From positions 20,212,001-20,276,000 of the forward strand of contig NC_090133.1 in the NCBI RefSeq assembly GCF_040581485.1: a stretch of 64,000 bases of DNA, written 5' to 3'. The first letter of the stretch is position 1. The number at the start of each line of letters is the position of its first letter. Below are positions 51,234-60,395 of the stretch, piece after piece. Below the pieces are notes generated by a model, which was given only the letters and a program-made list of their open reading frames with translations, searched no databases and was not told where the DNA came from. Origin of the DNA: Linepithema humile. Lineage: Eukaryota; Arthropoda; Insecta; Hymenoptera; Formicidae. Made by a program: the position numbers and the translations under genes.

Positions 51234-53702
51234 TCAATCCAATTTAAGCGTCCAGAGTCTTTGTAAGATAAGCTTACCAATAATGATTACCGGAGCTAGA
51301 AACCCCAACGGATCAAAGATTTTAGCAATGGTAGAAAGTATGGAACGCTTCGTGATTCGATCTTTTGAAAGGAAGCTCAACTCAAAGGAAAATTCATCCG
51401 TCATCGGGTGCCATAATAAGCCTAAGGAGTGTATGATAAGATCATCATCAATAGGTATCATTGAAGCATCCAATCTATGCTCCGAAGCGATTGATTCCAA
51501 AACTGCAGGCTCATTGCTAACCCATTTTCGTAACGGGAAACCGCCCGCCATGCATAAGTCGCTTACCTGATCTATAATCAGTCGTGTGTTCATAATGGAA
51601 TCCGATCCACCAAATAAGTCATCTACATATCTTCCGTCCGTCATAACAGAGATTGCTTTCGGATATCGTTCTCCCTCATCTTTAGTAAGTTGCATTAAAA
51701 CTCGCAGAGAAAGGAATGGAGCACAAACCATACCGTACGTGACGGTGGTGAGCTCAAAGGGAACCAAGTTCTGACCTTCACCTGTCCAAAAGATACGTTG
51801 GAATTTCCAATCGTCTGAACAGACCTTTACTTGTCTAAACATTTTCTCAATATCTGCAGAGAAGGCATATTTAAATTGTCGAAAGTATATCAAAACGTCA
51901 AAAAGTTCCGTTTGCAGTTTTTCTCCTGGATGAAGAATATCGTTCAAAGAGCGACCAGAGGTAGAGGGAGACGATGCATTGAAGACAACTCTTAATTTGG
52001 TTGTTAAACTACTCTCCTTCCACACACCATGATGCGGAAGGTAATAAGAATGAGACGGTTCAGAAGTAGAATCTGGCACTACTCTCATGTGACCCAGGCG
52101 TAGATATTCATCCATAAACTCCGAATATTGAACCGCATACTTAGCGTTTTTAGAAAACCGCTCGACCAACTTATGACACAGAAGCGACGCTTTACGCTTG
52201 GAATCCCCTAATGTTTGCGAGGACGCCTTAAAAGGCAAACAAACGACATATCTGCCTTGAGAGTCACGAGAATGTGTAGAACAAAAATGTTCCTCACATT
52301 CTTGTTCGTCCTGATTCAATGAGGAAACCGGCTTAACAGAAATCGAATCCAGTTCCCAGAATCTTTGGAGGAGATCATATAAATCGGCTGACTGAGAAAT
52401 GCAGTAACTTTGCATATGACAAGTGGGCCTTACACAACCGGTTGGTCCTGAAACTATCCAACCTAACTGAGTCTGTTGAGCAATAGGAGAATCTGAGCCG
52501 CCCTTAACAATTCCCGTGTCAATCAACTGACCATAAACGTCTGCGCCCAGTAACAAATCAATTTCTCCTGGATTAGAATAATACGGGTCTGCCAATTGTA
52601 GACCTTCCAAGTGTTTCCAAGATTTCGATGATACTTTCAAAGTTGGTATTGCAGTGGTCAGTGCACTAAGTATGTGCGCGGAGACGACCTTCTCAAATGT
52701 CGAAGTGAAGTGTGGCCTTATTGTGAAGCTCACAAAACCTCTCGTTTTATTACTTGACTGACCACCTACTCCTACCAAGGGAATAGAAGATTTAATCCTA
52801 GGCAATTTAAGTCGTTGGGCTAATCTCTCAGTAACCAACGAAATCTCCGAGCCTTGATCGATTAATGCTCTTGCTATTGTTGAGTTTCCGTTAGAACTTC
52901 TAACTATGATTCTAGCCGTAGCTAAGAGTATTTGAGAATGATTCCCAGCTTGATCAGCGTTGGCAAATAGCACTTTTGCATTCGGAGTTTTATTCTCCTT
53001 ATCCTTTTCTGATGCCACAGAGGCCTTAGAATTATCCGATCTCGTCCTTTTATCGTTAGCCGACTTTTCCAAGTGCAAGGACGTGTGGTGCTTTTGTCCG
53101 CATTTAATACAACGTCTTGTTGAGGTACAATTAGATATTTTATGCGCCCCCAAACAATTGAAGCATAAATGATGTTTTATTATCAACTTACGTTTGACCT
53201 CCTGAGATTTGGAGGCATACTGGGCGCAGGTAGCTGGATGGTGGTTTGTCCCACAAATACCACAGGTTATGCTCGCTATCGACTTCGAAGAAGATTCCTT
53301 TGAATGTCCTTGAAAATGAGATTTCAGTGCTCCTGATTGAGCGGCTACTTTAGGCTTATCAAATTTGGATTTATCTATTGCCTGCAAGGATCTTAGACGG
53401 ATACCAAGAAATTCTCTGAGCTGGCTCCAAGTAGGAGGATCTCTTTCTCCTCCGAGATGATGTTCCCATGCCTTTAGGGTATCCAAATCCAGTCGTTGAG
53501 TAATGACAAACACCAGGATGTCGTCCCAATGGGCCACAGGTCGACCCATTGTTTCTAAGGATTTTAGAAGTTGATTGACGGTTGTGTAAAGATTCTCTAA
53601 TTCCTTTGCCGATTCTTTCGTCATCTTTTTGATATTGAAAAACAATTGCAGCGTCGAGCTGACCAATAGTCTCTTGTTCTCGTAGTAAGATACTACCGAC
53701 TC
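51234..53702 (-). pseudogene. BEL gag C-terminus, protease and reverse transcriptase
   Basis: Open between the TGA at 53,703 and the TGA at 51,234. Numbered from 53,666 there are gag sequences, then Cys/His zinc knuckles around residues 130-200 (Cys-Gly-Ile-Cys-Gly-Thr-Asn-His; Cys-Phe-Asn-Cys-Leu-Gly-Ala-His; Cys-Ile-Lys-Cys-Gly-Gln-Lys-His). Next is the aspartic protease site at Asp270 (Ile-Asp-Gln-Gly-Ser-Glu, the BEL form of DSG), followed by reverse transcriptase with Ser-Ala-Asp-Ile-Glu-Lys-Met-Phe and the catalytic Tyr-Val-Asp-Asp at 680-683. The frame is otherwise undisturbed over 2.4 kb. Confidence 0.93.
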
Positions 53703-54317
53703 TCATGCCGGTTTAAAATTCAAGACCGTGATGTTTGTATATTTCAAGAGGTGAGCAGCATTGCCCACTAAACTAGCTTTAAGATACTGCAATCGTTGAA
53801 CGTCAGACAGTGTCGGATTGACAAGCACAGAAGTTGAGAAAAAGTCCTTGAAAGTCAACCAGTTTTCCATATTTCCATTGAACTTTGGCAAGTCGATTCT
53901 TGGTAGTTTTAGACTATAAGCATATGTCATCTGCGTCTGAATATTTTGTGTCGGGTCCAGAAAATAATTAGATGTAGAACCACTACTTGAACTCTTCTCT
54001 GAACTCATTGTAGCATTCAACTTCTCCAAAGTGCGTATATACTCTTTCTGAGTAGTAGTATACGCCTCTTGAGTAAAATAAGCATGGGCCTTTATCTTCT
54101 CTCTATCTTCTTGATCCAGTTTATTAAATGAGACATTAATCGCCTCATGCGTGACCTCAAATTTGTGCCAATATTCCTTTAGCATGTTAGCCTGCAATGA
54201 GACCCTAGAAACTGAAACGTCAAAATCCTCCTCCACCAAGCCAACATATACTTCTCATATTAAACCCTTCAAAACCAACTGTTGCTCAAGATGAGCCCTA
54301 AGGTGTGACAACCTCAT
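53703..54317 (-). pseudogene. BEL gag, N-terminal part
   Basis: A Met codon at 54,317, about 40 bp after the 5' LTR, opens the polyprotein frame. A TGA at 54,255-54,257 stops it after 20 codons, and a second TGA at 53,703 stops it again. Between them are about 180 codons of gag-like sequence (Leu-Pro-Lys-Phe-Asn-Gly-Asn, then Trp-Leu-Thr-Phe-Lys-Asp-Phe-Phe), the conserved gag core of BEL/Pao. The product would form the retroelement particle. No frameshifts are seen. Confidence 0.88.
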
Positions 54318-54336
54318 CTTGTCCACACAAGATAAA

Positions 54337-54357
54337 TATCCGGCTTCGAGAGGACCA
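54337..54357 (-). promoter_or_regulatory. candidate BEL primer-binding site
   Basis: Two bases inside the 5' LTR, the minus strand reads TGGTCCTCTCGAAGCCGG. It starts with TGG, the complement of a tRNA CCA tail. I cannot assign the tRNA without a tRNA set. Confidence 0.5.
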
Positions 54358-54359
54358 AA

Positions 54360-56258
54360 TGTTTAAAATAGGCTTTAATATCCCCAAAAAAAACAAAACT
54401 ATGTGTCGCAAGAAAACATAATCCAAATAATAATACTTAATAACGCAAAATAAACATCAGATATAATATCTATAAAAAAGAATCAAGAGATATCAGATGT
54501 TAAGATATTAGTTTTGTGTACAAAAAGAAAACATGAAACTAAATTATTTAGTTAATAAACTCAACTTCTTTTTATCGATTTATCAGTAATGAAAATCGTC
54601 TCAGTGGACTGTATCAATTTGCATAAACATGCTCGTCAATGAGTAAACCGTACGAAAAGAAAAGCAACTTATAAGTCAAATGTACCGCTCAAATAACAAA
54701 TCAAATATCTCTCGATTAACACAAAGTCATATCGCAAAAGGTTAATACTATATTGTAATTTTGAGTCGACTCAAAACGCAAAAGATAATACTTATAATAC
54801 TTAAGTACTATTTATACAAATGATCTTCAATTATTACATTAATGTAATTATCTTAAAAAAGCACAGCAAGACTCCATCGCAGAAGTTTTACATCAAACGC
54901 TATGTCTAGCGATGTTCAAACGTAAATACAATAATAATATTATTGTGTCACAAAGAAATAAATGTGATAGAAAAGAATCTTAATCATTCCACATTCTTCG
55001 TTGTGAGGTAATGAGTCGCTCATTATTGCAAAAAAAGGCCGCACCTGACCTTTACAAAATAAAGGAAAAGATACACTCACCGCAAGACAGGCAAATGTAT
55101 ATTATATTAAATAGTTCAGTCAAGGCACATTATTCCGTGCATGTGTGTGCAGGTGTGTTCCAAAGAAAAGCCAAGCATTCATCCATTCCAAGGTACATGC
55201 AAGTGAGATAGGTCTCCAGAGAAACAAAAGCGGGCTATCCTAATCTGTTGTAAATCAAGAAAAGAAAAGAAAAGACTTAGATTTTCTCACAGTCTAGAAA
55301 TCCGCAAATGTAGTGCTGCGTTAACTTGTAAGGTTAACTCAGGCTTGCAACGCTGTATAAATACAGCCCATCCAGCGCATAATGGCGATCGGCAGGAACA
55401 CGCTTACGCGTGTTCTGCGCAGCAATGATCAACTCACCTTGTGATGTGACTATATACAATGGCCAGCAAGGGCCGCAACTTTCTATAAAATGGCCAGCAA
55501 GGGCCGCAACTTTCTATGACCAGCAAGGGCCGCAACTTTCTATGGCCAGCAAGGGCCGCAACTTTCGATGGCCAGTAAGGGCCGCAACTTTCTATGGCCA
55601 GCAAGGGCCGCAACTTTCGATGGCCAGTAAGGGCCGCAACTTTCTATGGCCAGCAAGGGCCGCAACTTTCGATGGCCAGTAAGGGCCGCAACTTTCAATG
55701 GCCGGCAAGGGCTGCAACTTTCAATGGCCAGCAAGGGCCGCAACTTTCTATGGCCAGCAAGGGCCGCAACTTTCAATGGCCGGCAAGGGCCGCAACTTTC
55801 AATGGCCGGCAAGGGCCGCAACTTTCAATGGCCAGCAAAGGCCGCAACTTTCTTCAAAGAGATCACAAGATTAAACAACGTTCTATGTCGCGACGAATAC
55901 ACGACGGCGACTAGACTCGATTCGTGCACGGCACGCGTAAAATGATGCAACGTACACGTGCGACGAACAACAATGACGACACGCGCGACGAACAACAAAA
56001 AACGACCAGACTCGTTTCGTGCACGGCACGCGTAAAGATGATGCAACGTACACGCGTGAGGACACGCGCTACGAACAACAAAAAGCGACTAGACTCGTAA
56101 CAAGGTCTAGGCGGAAACCGGAAAACAATCCAGCCATGGCGCGGCCGTTCCTCCCGCATCGGTAAGCGCCACACGCGGATCGGGAACGAACCGGCATATA
56201 TAGTGCCGCTCGTGCTGCACGCTTTGCCTTAGTGGCGAAAAAGCGTGCATTTTAAACA
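54360..56258 (-). repeat. BEL 5' LTR (1899 bp)
   Basis: Same ends and order as the other LTR. It is 211 bp longer, almost all because its 26-bp minisatellite has about 15 units instead of seven. It directly abuts the 3' side of the transposase gene and is in the same orientation. Confidence 0.95.
55460..55852. repeat. 26-bp minisatellite in the 5' LTR, ~15 units
   Basis: Tandem 26-mers with GCAAGGGCCGCAACTTTC cores. Unit variants CCAGCAAG, CCAGTAAG and CCGGCAAG form runs, showing local duplication of multi-unit blocks. Confidence 0.95.
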
Positions 56259-56263
56259 AACGT
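56259..56263. other. BEL target-site duplication AACGT (right)
   Basis: Second copy of the AACGT at 47,328-47,332. It lies 16 bp downstream of the transposase stop codon (56,280-56,282, TAA on the minus strand). Confidence 0.9.
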
Positions 56264-56279
56264 GTACATGCGTAAATGA

Positions 56280-59200
56280 TTATCCTGTCTTATCACATAT
56301 CGCGTATGCAATTAGATGTGGAGATATAATCGTCTTTGAATTAACTGTTTTACGTCTTTTAATCAAACCATCATATTTGAACCAAAATTCACCTACTAAT
56401 GCGTACGCAACATAGTGCTTTTTTTCTATACTATAATCGATTATACCAATTAACATGTACGTTCTTCCACCAATCTTCACGATTTTTTTAATCGAACTCA
56501 ATTTGTGAGTAATTATCTTATCTCTGTTCGGATAACCAATATCAGTCACAATAGAAGTATCGATTATTAAGTGCGGTCCATATTCTGTCAAACTCGCGAT
56601 TTTATTTTTGCAGTTAAAGCAAGTCCTTTCAATTGTTATACAATCATCGATTGCTTCCTGTATTAGATGTAGACCGCCGCAAAGAATCATATCAATGTTC
56701 ACATCTATTAATTGGAATTTTCTGTCATTAGAGTATCCACAAGAACATTGAATTTGGTAAGAATAACTTGGTTCTTTTTCAAACAGAAACTGAGCTAAAT
56801 GAGCAGCATTGCATTCAGCAACGAGACGTTTTATATTTCTCGTGTAGGTCGTGACAGTATTTTGAAAAATTAAAGTCGTAAGTAATATATTGGCTCTTTG
56901 AACATAATTTTCTTTTGTTATCTTTTTTTTATTGCTGACATTTTGAGCAAGATTTATAATTGGACAATCGGATGACTGTAGAGTTTCGTAATAAATCTTA
57001 TTTGCTAAAAGGCCACTGACAACGACCTGAAAAATCGAATCAAAAGCACATGTTTGCACTACATTTAAATCATAGTTATTTATACGCACCGATCCCGAAA
57101 TATTTCCGTTTAAAAGAACTGGGATTTGACCAATCTTTGAATCTTTAATATAGTCCCACTCGGGACAGTCGTCTAAGCATGTTGGTTTGGCACGTTTTCG
57201 TTTTGGCAAATCATTGCTTTGATTGTTATGTTTCATGTTTTTGTTCAAACCCCTCCATTCTTCTTGAACATTCCATTCATTATCAGCTGGGATATTTTCG
57301 TCCGTTGTAAATAGATTTTCTTCATAAGATATATTGTTTACTACTTTCGATGAATCGCTAATACAATTACTATCGTTTATAGTGGAGTTTTCAGCATCGA
57401 AACAGCTCTGTAAGATACACCGGGATCCTCTGATTTTCTCTTCTGTTATTGGCGATACGAATTTTGTTGAAGTCTCCTCTGATACAAAATTGTTTGATTC
57501 ATCTTTTATAGTCTCATTTGGAGTACTACATACATTTTTTCCAGTTATGTTAAACGAGATTTCACTTTTATCAATAGTTGCATGCTGAAGGTTGTTTACC
57601 TCTGTGACATTTTGCAGCTCTATAGCTTCAGACTCGCATTCAGCTTTTGAGAATTCATAAACATCGGTGATATTTTGCTTTTCATTTATATCATTTGGCA
57701 AAGCGTCCGATTCTGTACAGCGTTCCTTTAATTTATCGTCGATACGCTGTAGATGTTGAAATACGAATCTATCTATCCGCATCGGAATCTCACCTCTAAA
57801 ATCACGATTTTTTAAATCTGAAAATTCTGACTCGACTGCAGCCGAGGTAGCGGTTACAGAGCCTCTTCGGAAGATCGGCACCATAATGTTGGTCCATAGT
57901 GGCACATATGGAAGCAAGTATCTTTTCAGCTTTTTCGCAAAGTCTACATTATAGTACGCATTGATCATATCGCCGTCAATCGACTGATCAGCAATATCCA
58001 GTGCTGCGTTATATAAATGATCACTCCACAATTTCCAGCCTACTTTCATGACTTCATTTTCTTCGGGGTTCTCTCCTGTATCAAATTCTTTTTCTCCGTC
58101 GGTTTCGGCATTAATCTCATCATCATTATCATTATTTTTTAATTGTACTCCTTTTATTTTATCATTTAAAAATCTTAATCGTTCAACAGATGGCAGAGGT
58201 TCGTTATTTACATTTGATCCGATACATTTGCTGAGGGAAACAACGAAAACCGATTCTATGAAGTACGACAAATCTTCTAAGTTTGAAATTTGACTAGCTT
58301 TTCCCACGCATCGTTTATAAAATCGCCGTACTAAGCACTTATCTTTTCCTTTTAAACTTGACCACCGCGTAATCATTGCTGAGAGGTGACATATATCTAA
58401 TCTCATAAAAGTAGATGGTAATAAAGTCGATTTGTTTATAATAGCATTATAACACTTTTGCAAATAATCATTAAAGCTTGAGCATCTGCCAAATATTTCT
58501 GCTACCGCAATCAATAATGACCAACCAAAATCAGTAACGACGATAGGTGGGATTGGTGCGTTCGTAGCAAGAATTAAGCGCAAAAAATTAGCCATAATGA
58601 GAGACCGTTGATCGGCTGAAACCATCTGGAACGTGGGCACGCTACCTTCCTTTGTCACGAGTACACACTGATAAAGGAAAATGTGTGGCTCATGTGATTT
58701 ATCACGCTTCGCAATACCGTCCGTAGCATCAATAGCGAATATTGCATTTGGATCTTGACGACAGCGGGATATGTACATCTGCAATTGTTCGGGTCGCCAA
58801 TAAACACAATTAAATTTCAGCAATGCGACATAATGTATACACCCAACAAACATACCGTGTTTAGCACTTTTTAATAAATTTAATGCAGGATTTGCAAATT
58901 TTAGACCATATTTATCCAATAGTCGCTGTTCTTTTGCTTTTCGGACAACTTCGTTACTCGGCAAGATAGGTGGGTTTTTACCTCCAAATTTCTTTATACG
59001 TCCTGATTCTTTTCGACGCCAAGTTATGGCATCTGTGCGCGTATCAATGAGAAAATCAGCAACTTGGCGACGACGTGCGCCTCTCAATTGCCTTCGTTTT
59101 TTTCCAGAATGAGCTTTAGATCTAATGCCATTGATATTACATTTGAGAATAACATCAACATTTTTTGCCGGCTCCTTTATCACGTAACCGTAAATTTTCG

Positions 59201-59765
59201 CTCTACATTCGCAACAAAATCCTTCGAATGTCAAGAAATATTTTGCAATTGCACTTTGGTAAACGTTATTATTTTTAAAAACAAACACGCAATCGAGATG
59301 GTGCTGTACCCAAATTGCTTCAGCAACTATATCTGCCCATCCTTCTCGTAATTTCCAATACATACGCTTACCATACATTTTTTTTTGGGGTCGGATGGCG
59401 TGCCATTTTTCTTGCGATATAACAATATTAATATCAATCGAGGTAGAACAAATCTGAGTATCTGTACTCTGATCTACATATTCTGTTACACTGAAATCGT
59501 TATTACTTTTAGAAATTGACAATTCTTGCTTTCGAATATCAAATGTTTTTAAAATGAAGTCTTTGAAACCTTGACGATTGTTATTAATGATTGTATGAAT
59601 ATGCTTTGGCGTGATCTTCGATCCTTTCTCTGCCATCAGGTTTGAAATTGTCTTATAAACTTCATCGGAAGGTGGAAGAACGCGCCCTTTATTATCAATA
59701 GTACAGCATTTAGCATCTGACAAAATTTGTTGTAAAATAATCTTATCGTATGGTGATTTGCGCAT
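56280..59765 (-). CDS. MULE-like transposase fused to a USP-like deubiquitinase domain
   Basis: One uninterrupted frame of 1161 codons. N-terminal third: DNA-binding-like region with a Cys-Cys-x-Cys cluster (Phe-Cys-Cys-Glu-Cys) and basic stretches. Residues ~340-660: DDE transposase core of the MULE type, with Asp346 (Ala-Ile-Asp-Ala-Thr-Asp-Gly), Asp412 (Val-Val-Thr-Asp-Phe-Gly-Trp), Cys459-His460 (Leu-Asp-Ile-Cys-His-Leu) and Glu645 (Ala-Val-Glu-Ser-Glu-Phe). Then comes an acidic, low-complexity linker with a basic Pro-Lys-Arg-Lys-Arg-Ala nuclear-localisation-like motif. C-terminal ~270 residues: peptidase C19-like fold with Cys906 (Gln-Thr-Cys-Ala-Phe-Asp-Ser), Cys-Ser-Cys...Cys-Phe-Asn-Cys finger, His1117 (Lys-His-Tyr-Val-Ala-Tyr) and Asp1132 (Phe-Lys-Tyr-Asp-Gly). 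The transposase role is strong. Ubiquitin cleavage is inference from motifs. The gene lies between the arms of the Foldback element, which it presumably moves. Confidence 0.85.
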   Translation of the reverse strand: MRKSPYDKIILQQILSDAKCCTIDNKGRVLPPSDEVYKTISNLMAEKGSKITPKHIHTIINNNRQGFKDFILKTFDIRKQELSISKSNNDFSVTEYVDQSTDTQICSTSIDINIVISQEKWHAIRPQKKMYGKRMYWKLREGWADIVAEAIWVQHHLDCVFVFKNNNVYQSAIAKYFLTFEGFCCECRAKIYGYVIKEPAKNVDVILKCNINGIRSKAHSGKKRRQLRGARRRQVADFLIDTRTDAITWRRKESGRIKKFGGKNPPILPSNEVVRKAKEQRLLDKYGLKFANPALNLLKSAKHGMFVGCIHYVALLKFNCVYWRPEQLQMYISRCRQDPNAIFAIDATDGIAKRDKSHEPHIFLYQCVLVTKEGSVPTFQMVSADQRSLIMANFLRLILATNAPIPPIVVTDFGWSLLIAVAEIFGRCSSFNDYLQKCYNAIINKSTLLPSTFMRLDICHLSAMITRWSSLKGKDKCLVRRFYKRCVGKASQISNLEDLSYFIESVFVVSLSKCIGSNVNNEPLPSVERLRFLNDKIKGVQLKNNDNDDEINAETDGEKEFDTGENPEENEVMKVGWKLWSDHLYNAALDIADQSIDGDMINAYYNVDFAKKLKRYLLPYVPLWTNIMVPIFRRGSVTATSAAVESEFSDLKNRDFRGEIPMRIDRFVFQHLQRIDDKLKERCTESDALPNDINEKQNITDVYEFSKAECESEAIELQNVTEVNNLQHATIDKSEISFNITGKNVCSTPNETIKDESNNFVSEETSTKFVSPITEEKIRGSRCILQSCFDAENSTINDSNCISDSSKVVNNISYEENLFTTDENIPADNEWNVQEEWRGLNKNMKHNNQSNDLPKRKRAKPTCLDDCPEWDYIKDSKIGQIPVLLNGNISGSVRINNYDLNVVQTCAFDSIFQVVVSGLLANKIYYETLQSSDCPIINLAQNVSNKKKITKENYVQRANILLTTLIFQNTVTTYTRNIKRLVAECNAAHLAQFLFEKEPSYSYQIQCSCGYSNDRKFQLIDVNIDMILCGGLHLIQEAIDDCITIERTCFNCKNKIASLTEYGPHLIIDTSIVTDIGYPNRDKIITHKLSSIKKIVKIGGRTYMLIGIIDYSIEKKHYVAYALVGEFWFKYDGLIKRRKTVNSKTIISPHLIAYAICDKTG

Positions 59766-60395
59766 TTTAAAGATAATTTTTGCCTACGTTCTTTTTTTAT
59801 TGTGCGTAAATGTAACGAAGTTTTGTAAAAACGAGCAATGTATATTTGCAGAAAGAGAATTTCAAGCGATGTCTAAAGTTAAATTTGGCAAATAATTTTT
59901 TTATTTAAATGAGCAGATAGCAAAAAAATTATATTACGCGAATGACGAGCGAGATCAAGCAAAGCGAAAACCTCACAATTGAAGGACAGAATATGAAAAA
60001 AAAACATTCGATAAACAAGAAAAGATAAAACTATGCAAAATAAGAATAGCAGAAACAATGTCGAAAAAGAATTCCAATATGACAATACAATACAAGAGCG
60101 CAGTTCATATCAATAGAAGTATGAGATTTCGCGAAATCTCATGCTACTCGAACTTTACACCGAACAAGAAGCAATTGTGGCAGCGACGACGCTAAGAAGT
60201 GAGAAATAATCGCCTACGTCACCCCACTGCTATACTCAGAGAATGTGCATAAGAGTGGGGAGCAGTGATGCCACGCGCTGAGCCCGGTAGCAGACGAGAC
60301 ATATAATGGAGGTAACTAAGGCAAGCTCGAGCCGTGTCCGGTGCGCTCGGCAGTTCAGCTAGCTTCGGGGAGTAGAGAAGGACAGACATATATGT
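59766..60395 (-). promoter_or_regulatory. 5' region of the transposase gene
   Basis: No frame of note. On the minus strand a TATA-like CATTATATGTC at about 60,298-60,308 lies ~535 bp before the start codon, in a GC-richer patch (60,170-60,385) unlike the AT-rich element around it. This is the natural place for a promoter, but it is not proven. Confidence 0.35.

Larger units (their letters stand above)
47333..56258 (-). mobile_element. BEL/Pao LTR retrotransposon, complete, minus strand
   Basis: An 8926-bp element with two LTRs beginning TGTTTAAAAT and ending ATTTTAAACA (perfect 10-bp inverted ends), AACGT duplication, a candidate primer site, a purine tract and one gag-pol frame. Domain order is gag, zinc knuckles, aspartic protease, reverse transcriptase, RNase H, integrase, as in BEL/Pao. 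There is no room for an env gene (pol ends 45 bp from the 3' LTR). By eye the LTRs differ at about a dozen sites plus copy number of a 26-bp minisatellite, so insertion was recent. Three TGA stops interrupt the otherwise unshifted frame. Confidence 0.96.

Noticed and set aside
51234..53705. Selenocysteine or programmed TGA recoding in BEL
   Set aside because: No obvious structural signal was seen after the stops. Simple mutation is more likely, so this is kept only as a testable alternative in the findings.
48386..55945. Repeated short frames (Met-Ala-Ser-Lys-Gly-Arg-Asn type) and a CRISPR-like look
   Set aside because: They are translations of the 26-bp LTR minisatellite. Units are contiguous with no unique spacers, so this is not a CRISPR array.
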